From NCBI RefSeq assembly GCF_017573505.1, contig NZ_JAGEOJ010000012.1, positions 62,001 to 126,000 on the forward strand: a DNA stretch of 64,000 nt, read 5' to 3'. Positions within the stretch are counted from its first letter, which is position 1. Each line of letters opens with the position of its first letter. Below, in pieces: positions 1-10,600 of this stretch. The stretch is from Actinomadura barringtoniae. Lineage in GTDB: Bacteria; Actinomycetota; Actinomycetes; Streptosporangiales; Streptosporangiaceae. Under the pieces are notes generated by a model that made no database searches, had not been told where the DNA came from, and was given only the letters and a program-made list of their open reading frames with translations. The position numbers and the translations under genes are program-made.

Positions 1-711
1 ATGGGCATCGAGAAGATCGTGCCGAGCTGGCGGGATCTCGAGGTCTTCCTCCAGCTGCTTCCCCGGTCGTCCACGGCCGAGCGGATGAACCCGTACACCT
101 CGTCCTGGACGGGCCCGGCGGAGGGCGACGGGCCGCGCGACTTCCATCTGGTCCTGCTGGACAACGGCCGTACGGCGACGCTGGCCGACGAGGTGGGGCG
201 GCAGGCGCTGCGCTGCATCCGCTGCTCGGCCTGCCTGAACGTGTGCCCGGTCTACCAGCGTGCGGGCGGCCACGCCTACGGGTCGCCCTACCCGGGACCG
301 ATCGGCGCGATCCTCTCACCGCAGATCCGGGGCATCGGATCGGAGGTGGACGCCTCGCTGCCGTACGCGTCGTCGCTGTGCGGCGCGTGCTTCGACGCCT
401 GCCCGGTCGCCATCGACATCCCCGAGGTGCTGGTGCATCTGCGCGCCCGTGCCGTCGAGCAGGGGCCGCGACATCCGCTGGAGCGGACGGCGATGAAGGC
501 GGCGGGCTGGACCCTGCGTTCGCCACGCCGGCTCGCGCTGGCGCAACGGGCGGCGTCGCTCGGCCGCCTGGTCGTCGGGCGCGGGCCGAACGGCCGGATC
601 CGACGGCTGCCCGGGCCGCTGAAGGCCTGGACCAAGACCCGTGACGTGCCCGTTCCCCCGGCCGAGTCGTTCCGCGCCTGGTGGGCCAGGACGGACGGAG
701 GCCGCAAGTGA
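1..711 (+). CDS. lutB: Lactate utilization iron-sulfur protein LutB, C-terminal part (5' truncated by window)
   Basis: C-terminal half of LutB (LldF/YkgF family), the cytoplasmic iron-sulfur subunit that takes electrons during oxidation of L-lactate to pyruvate. Two ferredoxin-type cysteine groups are visible, CIRCSACLNVCP (Cys72, 75, 78, 82) and CGACFDACP (Cys127, 130, 134), as expected for two [4Fe-4S] clusters. The family is normally near 470-490 residues, so about half lies upstream of the window and the ATG at base 1 is most likely only an internal methionine. The stop codon overlaps the lutC start, so the genes are translationally coupled. Confidence 0.9.
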   Translation: MGIEKIVPSWRDLEVFLQLLPRSSTAERMNPYTSSWTGPAEGDGPRDFHLVLLDNGRTATLADEVGRQALRCIRCSACLNVCPVYQRAGGHAYGSPYPGPIGAILSPQIRGIGSEVDASLPYASSLCGACFDACPVAIDIPEVLVHLRARAVEQGPRHPLERTAMKAAGWTLRSPRRLALAQRAASLGRLVVGRGPNGRIRRLPGPLKAWTKTRDVPVPPAESFRAWWARTDGGRK

Positions 712-1298
712 GCGCCCGCGAAGAGATCCTGGCCCGGATCGAGCGAGTGGTCCCGACCCGGGACGCCGCCGAGATCTCCGCCTCCTACGACCGGATCGAA
801 CGCGCCTACCTGCGGCACCACCACGAGGACGGCATCGTCGACCTGTTCGTGGAACGCGCCGCCGACTACCGCGCGACCGTACGCCAGGTGAACGAAGCCG
901 ACCTCCCGCAAGCGATCGCCGAGGTGCTGGCGGGCTGGCCCGAGGGCCGCCTGTCCGTTCCCGACGATCTCCCGGCCGCCTGGCTCGGCCCCACCCCGCC
1001 GACCGTGGACGGAGCAGTCAGCGGCTGCGCCGTCGCGATCGCCGAGACCGGCACGATCGTGCTCGACCACGGCGCGGCCCAAGGTCGCCGGGCGCTCTCC
1101 CTCATCCCCGACCGCCACCTCGTGATCGTTTCCGCGGAGCAGATCGCGCCCGACGTCCCCGAGGCGCTGGAACGCCTGGACCCGCGCCGCCCGCTCACCT
1201 TCGTCTCCGGCCCGTCCGCCACCAGCGACATCGAGCTGTCGCGGGTCGAGGGCGTGCACGGCCCCCGCGTCCTGGAAGTCCTGGTCGTCCTCTCATGA
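708..1298 (+). CDS. lutC: Lactate utilization protein LutC (DUF162/LUD domain)
   Basis: A 196-residue protein of the LUD (DUF162) family, partner of LutB in the LutABC lactate oxidation complex. The motif VSGCAVAIAETGTIVLDHG in the middle and the SATSDIEL segment near the C-terminus are characteristic. I chose GTG 708, which overlaps the lutB stop (GTGA) and has GGAGG about 7 bases upstream; an in-frame start at 681 would lie inside lutB. The stop overlaps the ATG of the rhamnulokinase gene, so lutB, lutC and rhaB look like one transcript. LutC's precise chemical role in the complex is not settled in the family. Confidence 0.9.
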   Translation: MSAREEILARIERVVPTRDAAEISASYDRIERAYLRHHHEDGIVDLFVERAADYRATVRQVNEADLPQAIAEVLAGWPEGRLSVPDDLPAAWLGPTPPTVDGAVSGCAVAIAETGTIVLDHGAAQGRRALSLIPDRHLVIVSAEQIAPDVPEALERLDPRRPLTFVSGPSATSDIELSRVEGVHGPRVLEVLVVLS

Positions 1299-2722
1299 GC
1301 ATCGCCACGTTCGCCGCCGTCGACCTGGGCGCCTCCAGCGGGCGCGTCATGAGCGCGCGCGTCGGTCCCGGAACGCTCGACCTGACCGAGGTGCGGCGCT
1401 TCCCGAACCGCCCGGTCCGAGTCGCCGGAACGCTCCACTGGGACATCCTCGGCCTGTACGGCAACATCCTGGACGGCCTCCGCGCCGCCCCCCGCGACCT
1501 GGTCTCGGTGGGGATCGACTCGTGGGCCGTCGACTACGGCCTGCTGGACGAGACCGGCGCGCTGCTCGGCAACCCGGTCCACTACCGCGACTCCCGTACC
1601 GACGGCGTGATGGACCGCGTCCGGGCCGAGCTGGGCGACGAGATCCTCTACCAGACGTCCGGCCTGCAGTTCCTGCCGTTCAACACCGTCTACCAGCTGC
1701 TGGCCGCCGACCTGGACCAGGCCCGCACGCTCCTGCTCGTCCCCGACCTGCTGGCCTACTGGCTGACCGGCGAGATCGGCGCCGAGCGCACCAACGCCTC
1801 GACGACCGGCCTGCTGGACGTCCGCGAAGGCAACTGGTCCCGCACGCTCCTCGACCGCCTGGGCCTCCCCCGGGATCTCCTCCCCGACCTCCGCGAGCCC
1901 GGCGACGTCATCGGCACGCTGCGCCCCGACGTCGCGACCGAGACGGGCCTTTCGCTGCCCGTCACGGCCGTCGGCTCGCACGACACCGCCTCCGCCGTGG
2001 CCGCCGTCCCGGCCGCAGGCGACCGCTTCGGCTACATCTCGTGCGGAACGTGGTCGCTGGTCGGCGTCGAGCTGCCGCTTCCCGTTCTGACCGCCCAGAG
2101 CCGCGAGGCCAACTTCACCAACGAGCGCGGCATCGACGGAACGGTCCGCTACCTGCGCAACGTGATGGGGCTCTGGCTGCTCCAGGAGTGCTTGCGCGCC
2201 TGGGACTCCCCCGACCTGGGCGACCTGCTCGCTGCCGCCGCCGATGTTCCGCCCCTGCGTTCGGTCATCGACGCCGACGACCCCGCGTTCCTCCCGCCGG
2301 GCGACATGCCCGCCCGCATCGCCGAACACTGCAGACTTCGCGGAACCCCCATCCCCGAGACCCGCGCCGAGATCGTCCGCTGCGTCCTGGACAGCCTCGC
2401 GCTCGCCCACCGCGCCGCCCTGCGCCAGGCCGCCGAACTGTCCGGCCGCCCCGTCGAGGTGGTGCACCTGGTCGGCGGCGGCAGCCGCAACGAACTGCTC
2501 TGCCGCCTCACCGCCGACGCCTGCGGCCTCCCGGTCGTCGCCGGTCCCGTCGAGGCCACCGCCCTGGGCAACGTGCTGGTCCAGGCCCGTTCACACGGGT
2601 CCATCGGCTCGCTCGCCGACATGCGCTCCCTGATCGCCCGCACCCAGGAGCTCCGCCGCTACGAGCCGAGCGGCGACGAACGAGCCTGGTCAGAAGCGGC
2701 CGCTCGGGTCGGCCTGAGCTGA
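1295..2722 (+). CDS. rhaB: Rhamnulokinase
   Basis: 475-residue FGGY-family sugar kinase that phosphorylates L-rhamnulose in rhamnose breakdown. It opens with AAVDLGASSGRV, the phosphate-binding start typical of RhaB, and has GIDSWAVDYGL, VGSHDTASAV and VHLVGGGSRNELLCR in the usual order, so both actin-like lobes are complete. The ATG overlaps the lutC stop (ATGA). Linkage to lutBC makes sense because rhamnose cleavage gives lactaldehyde, which can be oxidised to lactate; that link is inference from pathway knowledge. Other rhamnose genes (isomerase, aldolase, regulator) are not in the window and may lie upstream. Confidence 0.92.
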   Translation: MSIATFAAVDLGASSGRVMSARVGPGTLDLTEVRRFPNRPVRVAGTLHWDILGLYGNILDGLRAAPRDLVSVGIDSWAVDYGLLDETGALLGNPVHYRDSRTDGVMDRVRAELGDEILYQTSGLQFLPFNTVYQLLAADLDQARTLLLVPDLLAYWLTGEIGAERTNASTTGLLDVREGNWSRTLLDRLGLPRDLLPDLREPGDVIGTLRPDVATETGLSLPVTAVGSHDTASAVAAVPAAGDRFGYISCGTWSLVGVELPLPVLTAQSREANFTNERGIDGTVRYLRNVMGLWLLQECLRAWDSPDLGDLLAAAADVPPLRSVIDADDPAFLPPGDMPARIAEHCRLRGTPIPETRAEIVRCVLDSLALAHRAALRQAAELSGRPVEVVHLVGGGSRNELLCRLTADACGLPVVAGPVEATALGNVLVQARSHGSIGSLADMRSLIARTQELRRYEPSGDERAWSEAAARVGLS

Positions 2723-2747
2723 CCGGCGCCGGGGTTAGTCTCGGACC

Positions 2748-3416
2748 GTGCATCTCCCACGCCCACGCTTGCGCGTTCTCGGCTGGATCATCCTGGCCGG
2801 TCTGACCGGCTACGCGCTCTCCTGGGCCGGAGTGAGCCTGAGCGTGCTGGCGATGACCACGTCGGCGCGGGCCTCCGAGCAGGGCCCCCGCCCCGCTCCC
2901 GTCCCCGGCATCCGCAACTTCGCCCAGGTAGACGCACACCTGTGGCGGGGCGGCGCGCCCACCGCCGAGGGCTACCGCGAACTGGCCGCACGCGGCGTTC
3001 GCACCGTCGTCGACCTACGCGCCGAGGATCTCCCTCCCGCCGTCCGCGAAATGCCGATCCGGGCAGGCCTGACCGTGGTCCACCTGCCGATCCGCGACGG
3101 CCAGGTCCCCACGTCCGCCCAGGTCAACGAATTCCTGGCGACCGTAGGAGACGCCCAGGGCCCGGTCTTCGTGCATTGCGGCGCCGGCGTAGGCCGTACA
3201 GGCTCAATGTCGGCCGCCTATCTAGTAGCGACCGGCCAGACCGACGCCGCCGAGGCCACACTGCGCAGCCTCGCCATCGGACCTCCCACCATGGAGCAGA
3301 TCGCGTTCATGCGCGGCCTCAAGGGACACCAGATCCACCGCCCACCCTTGGCCGTGGTCGCGTTCAGCCGGATCGCCGACTCCCCCCGCCGCTCCTGGTC
3401 CCGCCTGGGGTTGTGA
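2748..3416 (+). CDS. Membrane-anchored dual-specificity/tyrosine phosphatase-like protein
   Basis: 222-residue protein with an N-terminal hydrophobic segment (about residues 10-36) that could be a signal anchor, followed by a cysteine-phosphatase domain. The signature loop HCGAGVGRTG (Cys144, Arg150) matches HCx5R(S/T), and an upstream Asp in HLPIRDGQVP is a candidate general acid. The topology suggests an extracytoplasmic domain, but this is not proved. The start is GTG 2748, 25 bases after rhaB, without a strong ribosome binding site. It might be co-transcribed with rhaB. The substrate (protein or phosphoinositide-type) cannot be told from sequence. Confidence 0.75.
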   Translation: MHLPRPRLRVLGWIILAGLTGYALSWAGVSLSVLAMTTSARASEQGPRPAPVPGIRNFAQVDAHLWRGGAPTAEGYRELAARGVRTVVDLRAEDLPPAVREMPIRAGLTVVHLPIRDGQVPTSAQVNEFLATVGDAQGPVFVHCGAGVGRTGSMSAAYLVATGQTDAAEATLRSLAIGPPTMEQIAFMRGLKGHQIHRPPLAVVAFSRIADSPRRSWSRLGL

Positions 3417-3615
3417 CCAAAACCCGGGATTGAGCACTCCCAAAATCCCCCGCACGGAACCCTTACCTCCTCGCCAGCCGTCAGCACACCTCCCGACCTG
3501 CACCAACGCACACGTACACCCCCGAGACGCGCATATACGTGTCGCCCACGATGTCGCCGCATCGTCCTCACAGACATCGTTGTTTCTCCCAGGCCGCGTC
3601 AGGCGGGAGACCTCG

Positions 3616-4350
3616 ATGTACGAACACGCGCCCCACGGACAGTCCGTGGTCGTCATCGACCTCCTGCCCGACTTCGAGTGCTCGGTGAACGAGCGCGCCA
3701 TCCCGCTCTCCAGTACGCAGGAACTCCTCCTGATCAAACTGGCGATCGACGGCGAGCAGTCGCGCACCGAACTCGCGGCGAGCCTGTGGCCGGGCGCGGA
3801 TCCGTTCCACGCGAGCAGGCAGCTGAGCAGGACCGTGTGCCGGATCCTGACCAAGACAGGGGCCTGCCTGCTCCGTTCCGACCTGGACCGGATCGCCCTG
3901 GCCGACGACGTGTCGGTCGACTATCAGGCCGCCACCACGGTCGCGCGCACCATCCTCGCCGCGGCCCGCCCGCCCGTCGACACCGATCCCTTGGTGGTGA
4001 AGCTCTTGGCGAAGGACCTGCTGCGAGGCGTCGGCCAAACCGACGTCGTGCGCGAACGCAAGCGTTGGGACCGCCTCCGCATGCTCACCCTGGAGAAGAT
4101 GGCGCTCGCCCACCTGGACTCGGGCGACCTCGACAGGGCCGTCGAGATCTCCACGACGGCCGCGCGGATCACCCCCGAAGCCGAATGGCCGCACCTCGTC
4201 ATCGCCGCCGCCAGCATCACCCGCGGCGACCTCGACCGCGCGCGCAGCGTCCACCGCCGCTTCGCCGACCAGTCCCACCACCCCAGCGACGCCTTCGACG
4301 ACCTGATCTCGTTCGCCGGGCAGCTCAGGGCCTTCGCCCGCATGCCCTAG
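3616..4350 (+). CDS. SARP-like transcriptional regulator (winged helix + BTAD-like domain)
   Basis: 244-residue protein. The N-terminal 90 residues resemble an OmpR/SARP-type winged helix (ending in ASRQLSRTVCRILTKTG), and the rest is an alpha-helical tetratricopeptide/BTAD-like domain (EKMALAHLDSGDLDRAVEIS is a recognisable TPR-type repeat). It lacks the large ATPase of bigger SARPs. The open frame extends upstream to 3430, but ATG 3616 preceded by GGCGGGAGA is the better start. It lies 127 bases before the first LAL regulator and points the same way, so the three regulators may act together. Its target genes are unknown. Confidence 0.6.
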   Translation: MYEHAPHGQSVVVIDLLPDFECSVNERAIPLSSTQELLLIKLAIDGEQSRTELAASLWPGADPFHASRQLSRTVCRILTKTGACLLRSDLDRIALADDVSVDYQAATTVARTILAAARPPVDTDPLVVKLLAKDLLRGVGQTDVVRERKRWDRLRMLTLEKMALAHLDSGDLDRAVEISTTAARITPEAEWPHLVIAAASITRGDLDRARSVHRRFADQSHHPSDAFDDLISFAGQLRAFARMP

Positions 4351-4477
4351 AGGAGGGCATGCCGCACTGACTCCCAAATCACGCTATCTCACTACCCTTG
4401 TCAGGAAAACGGTAGAACGTCCGCCCAGGCCGTGGCACGATGCCTGTCTGATCTTGCGCGCCTCAGGATGGAAGGGC

Positions 4478-7357
4478 ATGTCTTCACCGAACGCATCGCA
4501 CCGGCCCGCACGGCTGGTCGGCCGCCGCGATGTGCTGGACCTGCTGGACCGCGCGCTGAACGCCACCCGCACCGGCGGTTTCCTGCAGCTGTCGCTCATC
4601 GGTGAGCCGGGCGTCGGCAAGACCCGGCTCCTGCGCGAGCTGGCCACCCGGGCGGCCCCGGACCTGGCGGTGTTCGAGGGCCGCGCGACCGAGTTCGAGC
4701 AGGAGACCCCGTTCGGCCTGATCCTCGACGCCCTTGAGGATCACGTCGAGCGAGCCGACCTGGCCCTCACCACGGACGAGAAGTGCCTGCTCGCGCATCT
4801 GTTCCCCACGCTGTCCGAGGGAAGCGGCCTCACCGGCGATCTCTCCGGCCTCGCCCGCCACCACCTCCACCGGGCCACCCGCCGCCTCCTCGAACTGATC
4901 GCGGAAGAACGCGGCCTCGTTCTCATCCTCGACGACCTCCACTGGGCCGACACCCCGTCGCTCGACCTCCTGGACTACCTGGTCCGGCACCCGCCCCGGG
5001 CGAGGATCCTCGTCGCGATGGGTTACCGCCCGCAGCAGGCCTCGGCCCAGCTGGTCACCCTCAGCGAAGAAGAGGGCGGGCGAGCGATCCCGGTCCGGCC
5101 GTTCACCGAGGGCGAAGCCGACGAGTTCCTGACCCCGCGGATCAGCCGTTCGCGGCGCCGGGAACTGTTCCAGGAGAGCGGCGGCAACCCGTTCTATCTG
5201 GAGGCCCTCACCCAGATGGATCCGGGCGGGACCGCCGCCAAGCAGGCGGTCGATGCCGAGTTCTCCCCCGAGCTTCCGCTCGCCGTCCGCGCAGCCCTGC
5301 AGGCCGAGTTCGCCAACCTCGATCCGGCCGTCCGCACCGTCGCCCAGGGCGCCGCGGTGATCTCAGATGAATTCAACGCGACACTCACCGCCGCCGCCTC
5401 CGGGATGTCCGAGTCCATGGCGCTGTCCGGCCTGGACACGCTGGTCGCCCGCGACATCGTCCGCCCGGCCGCACCGGCCCACTTCCGCTTCCGGCATCCC
5501 CTCCTGCGGCAGGCCGCCTACGAGTCCGCCGGCGCGGGATGGCGGCTGGCGGCCCACGCCCGCCTCGCCGCCCACCTGGAGAGGCTGGGCGCACCGGCGG
5601 TCGTGCGCGCGCGGCACGTCGAGCACTCGGCCCAGTTCGGCGACGGCGCGGCGATCGCGACGTTGACCGAGGCCGCCCGCGCGGTCGCCGCCCACGCGCC
5701 GACCACCACCGCGCACTGGCTGCGGGCCGCGCTCGACCTGATGCCCGAGGACGCGGGGCATCCCGGGCTGCCCGACCGCGTCGACCTGCTCTTCGAGCTC
5801 TTCCACGTGCAGGCCGTGAGCGGGCGGGCGGACATGGCGCGCGGCACCGGCACCGAGCTGCTGCGCATCCTGCCCGCCGAGGACTACGCGCGGCGCGCCA
5901 AGGCCGTCCAGCTGTGCGGCGTCATCTACCGGCAGCTCGGCAGGCACGAGCTGGCGCGCGCGTTCGTACGCGACGAGCTGGCGAAGATCGCCGACCCCGA
6001 GTCGCCCGCCGCGGCGATCCTGCACGCACGGACCGCCGCCGACCGGTTGCTGGTCCTGGACATCGACGGCGCCCAGGCCGCGCTCGACCACATTCCCGAG
6101 CGCGCTCCGGAGTGGCCCCCGGGCCTGGAGGTCGCCGTCGAGGCCATGCGGGCGCTGCCCGCTTACGGGCACGGACGCGTCGCCGACGCGCTGCGGTATC
6201 TCGACGAGACGGGCTCGCTCATCGACGGGACCCCCGACGAGCATCTCCATCAGTTCATGGACAGCCTCGGCTGGTTCTGCTGGTCGACGGTCCTGCTCGG
6301 CCGGTACGAGCTCGCGCTGCACCACTTCGAACAGACGCGCGCGCTCGCCCTCAGGACGGGGCAGAACTACATGCTCGGCTACATCCTCGCCGGCCTCGCA
6401 CGGCTCCACGTCCTCACCGGCCGCCTGCCGGAAGCCGCCAAGGCCGCGGACGAGGCGCTGGAGGAGGGGCGGCTGCTCCGCTCCGACGAGCTGCGCGTGT
6501 ACGCGATCACGCAGCAGTGTCTGTGCGCCAGCGAGTTCGGCGAGCACGACCGCGCGCTGCGGCTGGGCGAGGAGGCGATGGCCGTCGATCCGCACGCGCG
6601 GGAGTGGTGGAGCGCCATGGCCCGCTACACCCATGCCGCCGCGCTGCTGGAGGCCGAGCGGATGGAGGAGGGCACGGCGGCGATGCTCGACCTGTGGAAC
6701 GCGGGCCCGGCCGAGCACCTGGATCCGGGAACGCTCGTCTCGTCGGCCGAACGCATGAGTCATGCCGAGGCGACGGCCGGCCGGGCCGAGGACGCGCACC
6801 GCTGGGCCGGCCTCGCCGAATCGATGGCGAGCCCGGAGCTCGCGGGTGAGGTCGGGCTCGCCCGGCTCGCCCGCGCGCACGCGCTGCGGCTGAACGACCC
6901 GGGCGCCGCCGCGGCGCTCGCGGCGGAGGCCGCGGAACTGCTCGGCGCGGCGGGCCGCAGACCCGACTCCGGAAAGGCGGAGCTGGCCGCCGCCAAGGCC
7001 CACGGCGAGGCCGGCGAACGGACGCTCGCCAAGGCGCGGCTGCGGAACGCGCGGCAGATATTCGAGGATTGTTCGATGCGCGGGCTCAATGCCAAGGTCG
7101 TGCGCGAACAACGCCGCCTCGGCGTCTACGTCCCCACCTCGGCCGGCGGCCGGACGGGAAACGACCACGGCCTCTCCCGCCGCGAACTCGACGTCGTCGC
7201 GCTCATCATCGAGGGCGACTCCAACCAGCAGATCGCGGAGAGGCTCTTCATCAGCGTGCGCACGGTGGAGACGCACATCTCGCACATCTTCGCCAAGCTC
7301 GGCGTCTCATCACGCCTGGGAGTGGCGAGGGCGATGGCCGACCGGTCCGCGACCTGA
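4478..7357 (+). CDS. LAL-family transcriptional regulator (AAA ATPase + LuxR HTH), first of a tandem pair
   Basis: 959-residue Large ATP-binding regulator of the LuxR family. A Walker A motif GEPGVGKTR is at about residues 42-50 and Walker B LVLILDDLHWAD follows about 110 residues later; the middle is a long helical, TPR-like sensor region, and the last 65 residues form a LuxR helix-turn-helix (LSRRELDVVALII ... TVETHISHIFAKLGV). I start at ATG 4478; a TTG at 4454 is also in frame. LAL proteins usually activate catabolic or biosynthetic operons after ligand and ATP binding. It is paralogous to the next gene, sharing motif order and domain spacing. Confidence 0.88.
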   Translation: MSSPNASHRPARLVGRRDVLDLLDRALNATRTGGFLQLSLIGEPGVGKTRLLRELATRAAPDLAVFEGRATEFEQETPFGLILDALEDHVERADLALTTDEKCLLAHLFPTLSEGSGLTGDLSGLARHHLHRATRRLLELIAEERGLVLILDDLHWADTPSLDLLDYLVRHPPRARILVAMGYRPQQASAQLVTLSEEEGGRAIPVRPFTEGEADEFLTPRISRSRRRELFQESGGNPFYLEALTQMDPGGTAAKQAVDAEFSPELPLAVRAALQAEFANLDPAVRTVAQGAAVISDEFNATLTAAASGMSESMALSGLDTLVARDIVRPAAPAHFRFRHPLLRQAAYESAGAGWRLAAHARLAAHLERLGAPAVVRARHVEHSAQFGDGAAIATLTEAARAVAAHAPTTTAHWLRAALDLMPEDAGHPGLPDRVDLLFELFHVQAVSGRADMARGTGTELLRILPAEDYARRAKAVQLCGVIYRQLGRHELARAFVRDELAKIADPESPAAAILHARTAADRLLVLDIDGAQAALDHIPERAPEWPPGLEVAVEAMRALPAYGHGRVADALRYLDETGSLIDGTPDEHLHQFMDSLGWFCWSTVLLGRYELALHHFEQTRALALRTGQNYMLGYILAGLARLHVLTGRLPEAAKAADEALEEGRLLRSDELRVYAITQQCLCASEFGEHDRALRLGEEAMAVDPHAREWWSAMARYTHAAALLEAERMEEGTAAMLDLWNAGPAEHLDPGTLVSSAERMSHAEATAGRAEDAHRWAGLAESMASPELAGEVGLARLARAHALRLNDPGAAAALAAEAAELLGAAGRRPDSGKAELAAAKAHGEAGERTLAKARLRNARQIFEDCSMRGLNAKVVREQRRLGVYVPTSAGGRTGNDHGLSRRELDVVALIIEGDSNQQIAERLFISVRTVETHISHIFAKLGVSSRLGVARAMADRSAT

Positions 7358-7634
7358 GAACAGTTGCGCGCGGGGGATGGTGTCGGGTTCGGCACGGTTA
7401 CATCCCAACGGTTGACATCGGCGTCGCCGCAACGCTTGATAGCACTGTCGGAGAATCCAATAACGGGCAGTCACCCCTGCGGGAGGTGGCGAGGGCTACA
7501 GCACATCGGCGCGACGGGTCGGTAGAGTGACCCACAATTCGTACGGATCGCCACTTGATGGACGCATTCGCACGGATCGTCATCAACGAGTCGGCTTGGT
7601 GTACCGACCGGCGCCTGGCACTTGGGGAGTGGAC
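7358..7634 (+). promoter_or_regulatory. Spacer between the two LAL genes with a candidate promoter
   Basis: 277 bases without a convincing gene. A plausible sigma-70-type promoter is TTGACA at 7412-7417 and TTGATA at 7436-7441 (18-base spacing), which would give a leader of about 190 bases for the second LAL gene. An upstream open frame begins at 7527 but is not needed, because ATG 7635 has GGGGAG at the right distance. Confidence 0.4.
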
Positions 7635-10600
7635 ATGGAAGGTCGTGCGGACGAGCGCCGCGGGACCGGTCCTGGCAAGGTCCCGCTGATCGGGCGGCAA
7701 GACGTGCTCCAGGTCCTCACGGAGTCGCTCGAGGCGACCGCGACGGGCGCCTTCCAGCTCCTGGCCTTCGCCGGCGACCCGGGCGCGGGCAAGACCCGGC
7801 TGCTGACCGAGCTCGCCGCCGTCGCGAGCGCCGGCGAGATGCTCGTGCTGTCGGGACGCGCCGCCGAGTTCGAGCAGCAGATGCCGTTCGCCGCGCTGGT
7901 CGACGCCATCGACGACCACCTGGAGGGACACCGTCCCTCGCTCGCGCCCGAGGCGGTCCCGCTCCTCGCCGCGGTCTTCCCCGCGCTGACCCCCGCCGCC
8001 GCCGCGACCGGCGCCGCCGGGTTCGCGCCCCATGACGACGGCGCACCCGGCAGGGTCGCCCGCTACCAGCTTCACCGAGCGGTCCGTCATCTGCTCGAAG
8101 TACTCGCCTCCGACACGGGCCTCGTCCTGCTCCTGGACGACCTGCACTGGGCCGACGAGGCCTCCGTCGAACTGCTCGACTACCTCATGCGTCACCCTCC
8201 GCGCGCCCGCGTCCTGGTGGCCATGTCGTACCGGCCCGCCCAGGTGTCCCCCCGGCTGGCCACGCTGGTCAACTCCGCCAACGAGCACGGCAGCACCATC
8301 CCGGTGAACCCGCTCAGCGCGGCCGAGGTGGAGGAGTTCCTCGGCCCGCAGATCAGCCGGTCCCGGCGCCGGGCGCTGTACAAGGCGAGCGGCGGCAACC
8401 CGTTCTACCTCGAGGCACTCGCCCGCATGGAGCAGACCGGGACGCCCGGCGGCGAGGAGACCCCGGAGCTATGGGGCGCCGTCCCCGAGATGCGCGACCT
8501 CATGGAGCTGCCGCCCGCGGTCCGTTCGGCCCTGCAGATGGAACTCGGCTCCCTCGGGCAGACCGCTCTGCTGGTCGCACAGGCGGCGGCCGTCGCCGCG
8601 GACGAGTTCGAGCCGGGGATCGCCGCGGTCGGTGCCGAACTGCCCGAACAGGAAGCGCTTGCCGGTCTGGACGAGCTGGTCGCCCGTGACATCGTCCGGC
8701 CCGCGGCGGCCGGGCGGTTCCGCTTCCGGCATCCGCTCGTGCGGCATGTCGCGTACGGCTCGGCGGCCGCGGGCTGGCGGCTCGGCGCGCACACGAGAAT
8801 CGCGCACCACCTGACGGCGCTCGGTGCTCCCGCGACCCTGCGGGCACACCATGTCGAACGGTCCGCCGGGTACGGCGACCAGGCGGCGGTCGCCACCCTG
8901 GTGGAGGCGGCCCGTGAGGTCGGTCCCCAGGCCCCCGGCACCGCGGCGCACTGGCTCGAGTCGGCTCTGCGGCTGCTACCCGAAGTCCCCGCCGCGGGCA
9001 CCGCCGCCGACGGCGACGGTGCCTCTGACGACGGCGAGCAGATCTCGCGGCTCGGCCTCCTCATGGAACTGGTGCACGTGCAGACCGTGAGCGGCCGGCT
9101 GTCGGAGGGCCGCGAGACCGCCCGTGAGCTGGTCCGGCTGCTGCCCGCCGACGACCACGCGCGGCGGGCCCGCGCCGTCCAGCTGTGCGCCGTCATCGAA
9201 CGCCAGCTGCACCGCCACCAGGAGGCGCGCGCCCTCGTCCTCGACGAGCTGCATCGCATGCCCGACCCGCAGGCCGCACCCGCCGTCCTGCTGCGGGTCC
9301 GCCTGGTCGCCGACCGCCTCATGCGCGTCGACATCCGCGGCGCTCAGGCCGTGCTCGACCACATCCCGGACGAGGGCGGCGACTGGCAACCGGGGCTGAA
9401 GGAGGCCGTGGCCTCGTTGCGCGTCCTCCCCGCCTACGCGGGCCTGCGCATCCCCGAGGCGATCCAGCACGCCGAGGCCGCGGACCGCGTGCTGACGGCC
9501 GCTCCGGACGGCAGCCTCGCCGAATGCCTGGACACCCTCCCCTGGCTGTGCTGGACCGAGGTGATGATGGGGCGCTACGACGACGCGCTCCGCCACCTGG
9601 ACCGCATCATCGACATCGCGCGCGCCACCGGCCAGGCCTCGTTCATCACCTACATGCTGACCGCGCGGGCCCGTGCCTGCCGGGAGCTCGGCCGGCTGCC
9701 CGAGGCCGCCAGGGCGGCCGAAGAGGCCACCGAGGTGTCCCGCATGATGCGTTCCAGCGAGGGCCTGGTCTTCGGGCTGACCCAGCAGTCCCTCGCCGCC
9801 GGCCAAGCCGGTGACCTCGACCAGGCTCTGCTCTTCGGCGAGGAGGCGGTACGGGCCGACCCGGGGTCGGGAGAGTCCTGGGGAGCGAGCGCCCGGTACG
9901 CGCTCGGCGTCGCCATGGTCGCCTCCGGCCAGGTGGACGCGGGCGTCGACACCCTCATGGAGGCGTGCGGAGACCCCGCCGCCCCGATGCTGGACCCGGC
10001 CGTGCTGCTGGACTGTGCCGAGCTGATGGCCAAGATCAGCGCCGACCGCGGCCGGCAGAAGGAGGCCCACACCTGGGCCGAGATCGCCGACGGCATCGCC
10101 CACCCCATGCTTCAGTCCGCGACGGGCATCGCGCGGCTCGCCGGGGCGCACGCGGCCCGCGAGGAGGACTCCGAGCTGGCCGCCCGGCTGGCCGTCGAGG
10201 CCGCCGAGGCCCTGCGTTCGGTGGGGCGCCGGATCGACGCGGGCCGTGCCGACATGCTCGCCGGGATCACCCACCACGCCGCGGGCCGGTCGGAACAGGC
10301 GCGCGAGGCGCTCCGAGCGGCGGCCGCCACGTTCGAGGACTGCGGGGCCACCTCCCTCCACGCGCAGGCGCTCCGCGAGCAGCGCCGGGCCGGCATCCGG
10401 GTCAGCACCAGGCCGGGAACGGGATCGCGCGGCGAGACCCCCTTCGGCCTGTCGCCGCGCGAGTACGAGGTCGCCGTTCTCGTCGCCGACGGCTGCACCA
10501 ACCAGCAGATCGCCGGGAAGCTGTTCCTCAGCGTCCGCACGGTCGAGACCCATCTGTCGCGGGTCTTCAGCAAGCTCGGTGTGGGCTCCCGGGTCGGGGT

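Noticed and set aside
288-1259. Long minus-strand frames antisense to lut genes and to many other genes
   Set aside because: Open by GC-rich composition only; Arg/Gly/Ala-rich products without domains, opposite to well-identified genes.
641-1294. N-terminal extension of rhamnulokinase
   Set aside because: The frame is open upstream only as a shadow of lutB and lutC; the family start MSIATFAAVDLGAS matches ATG 1295, which overlaps the lutC stop.
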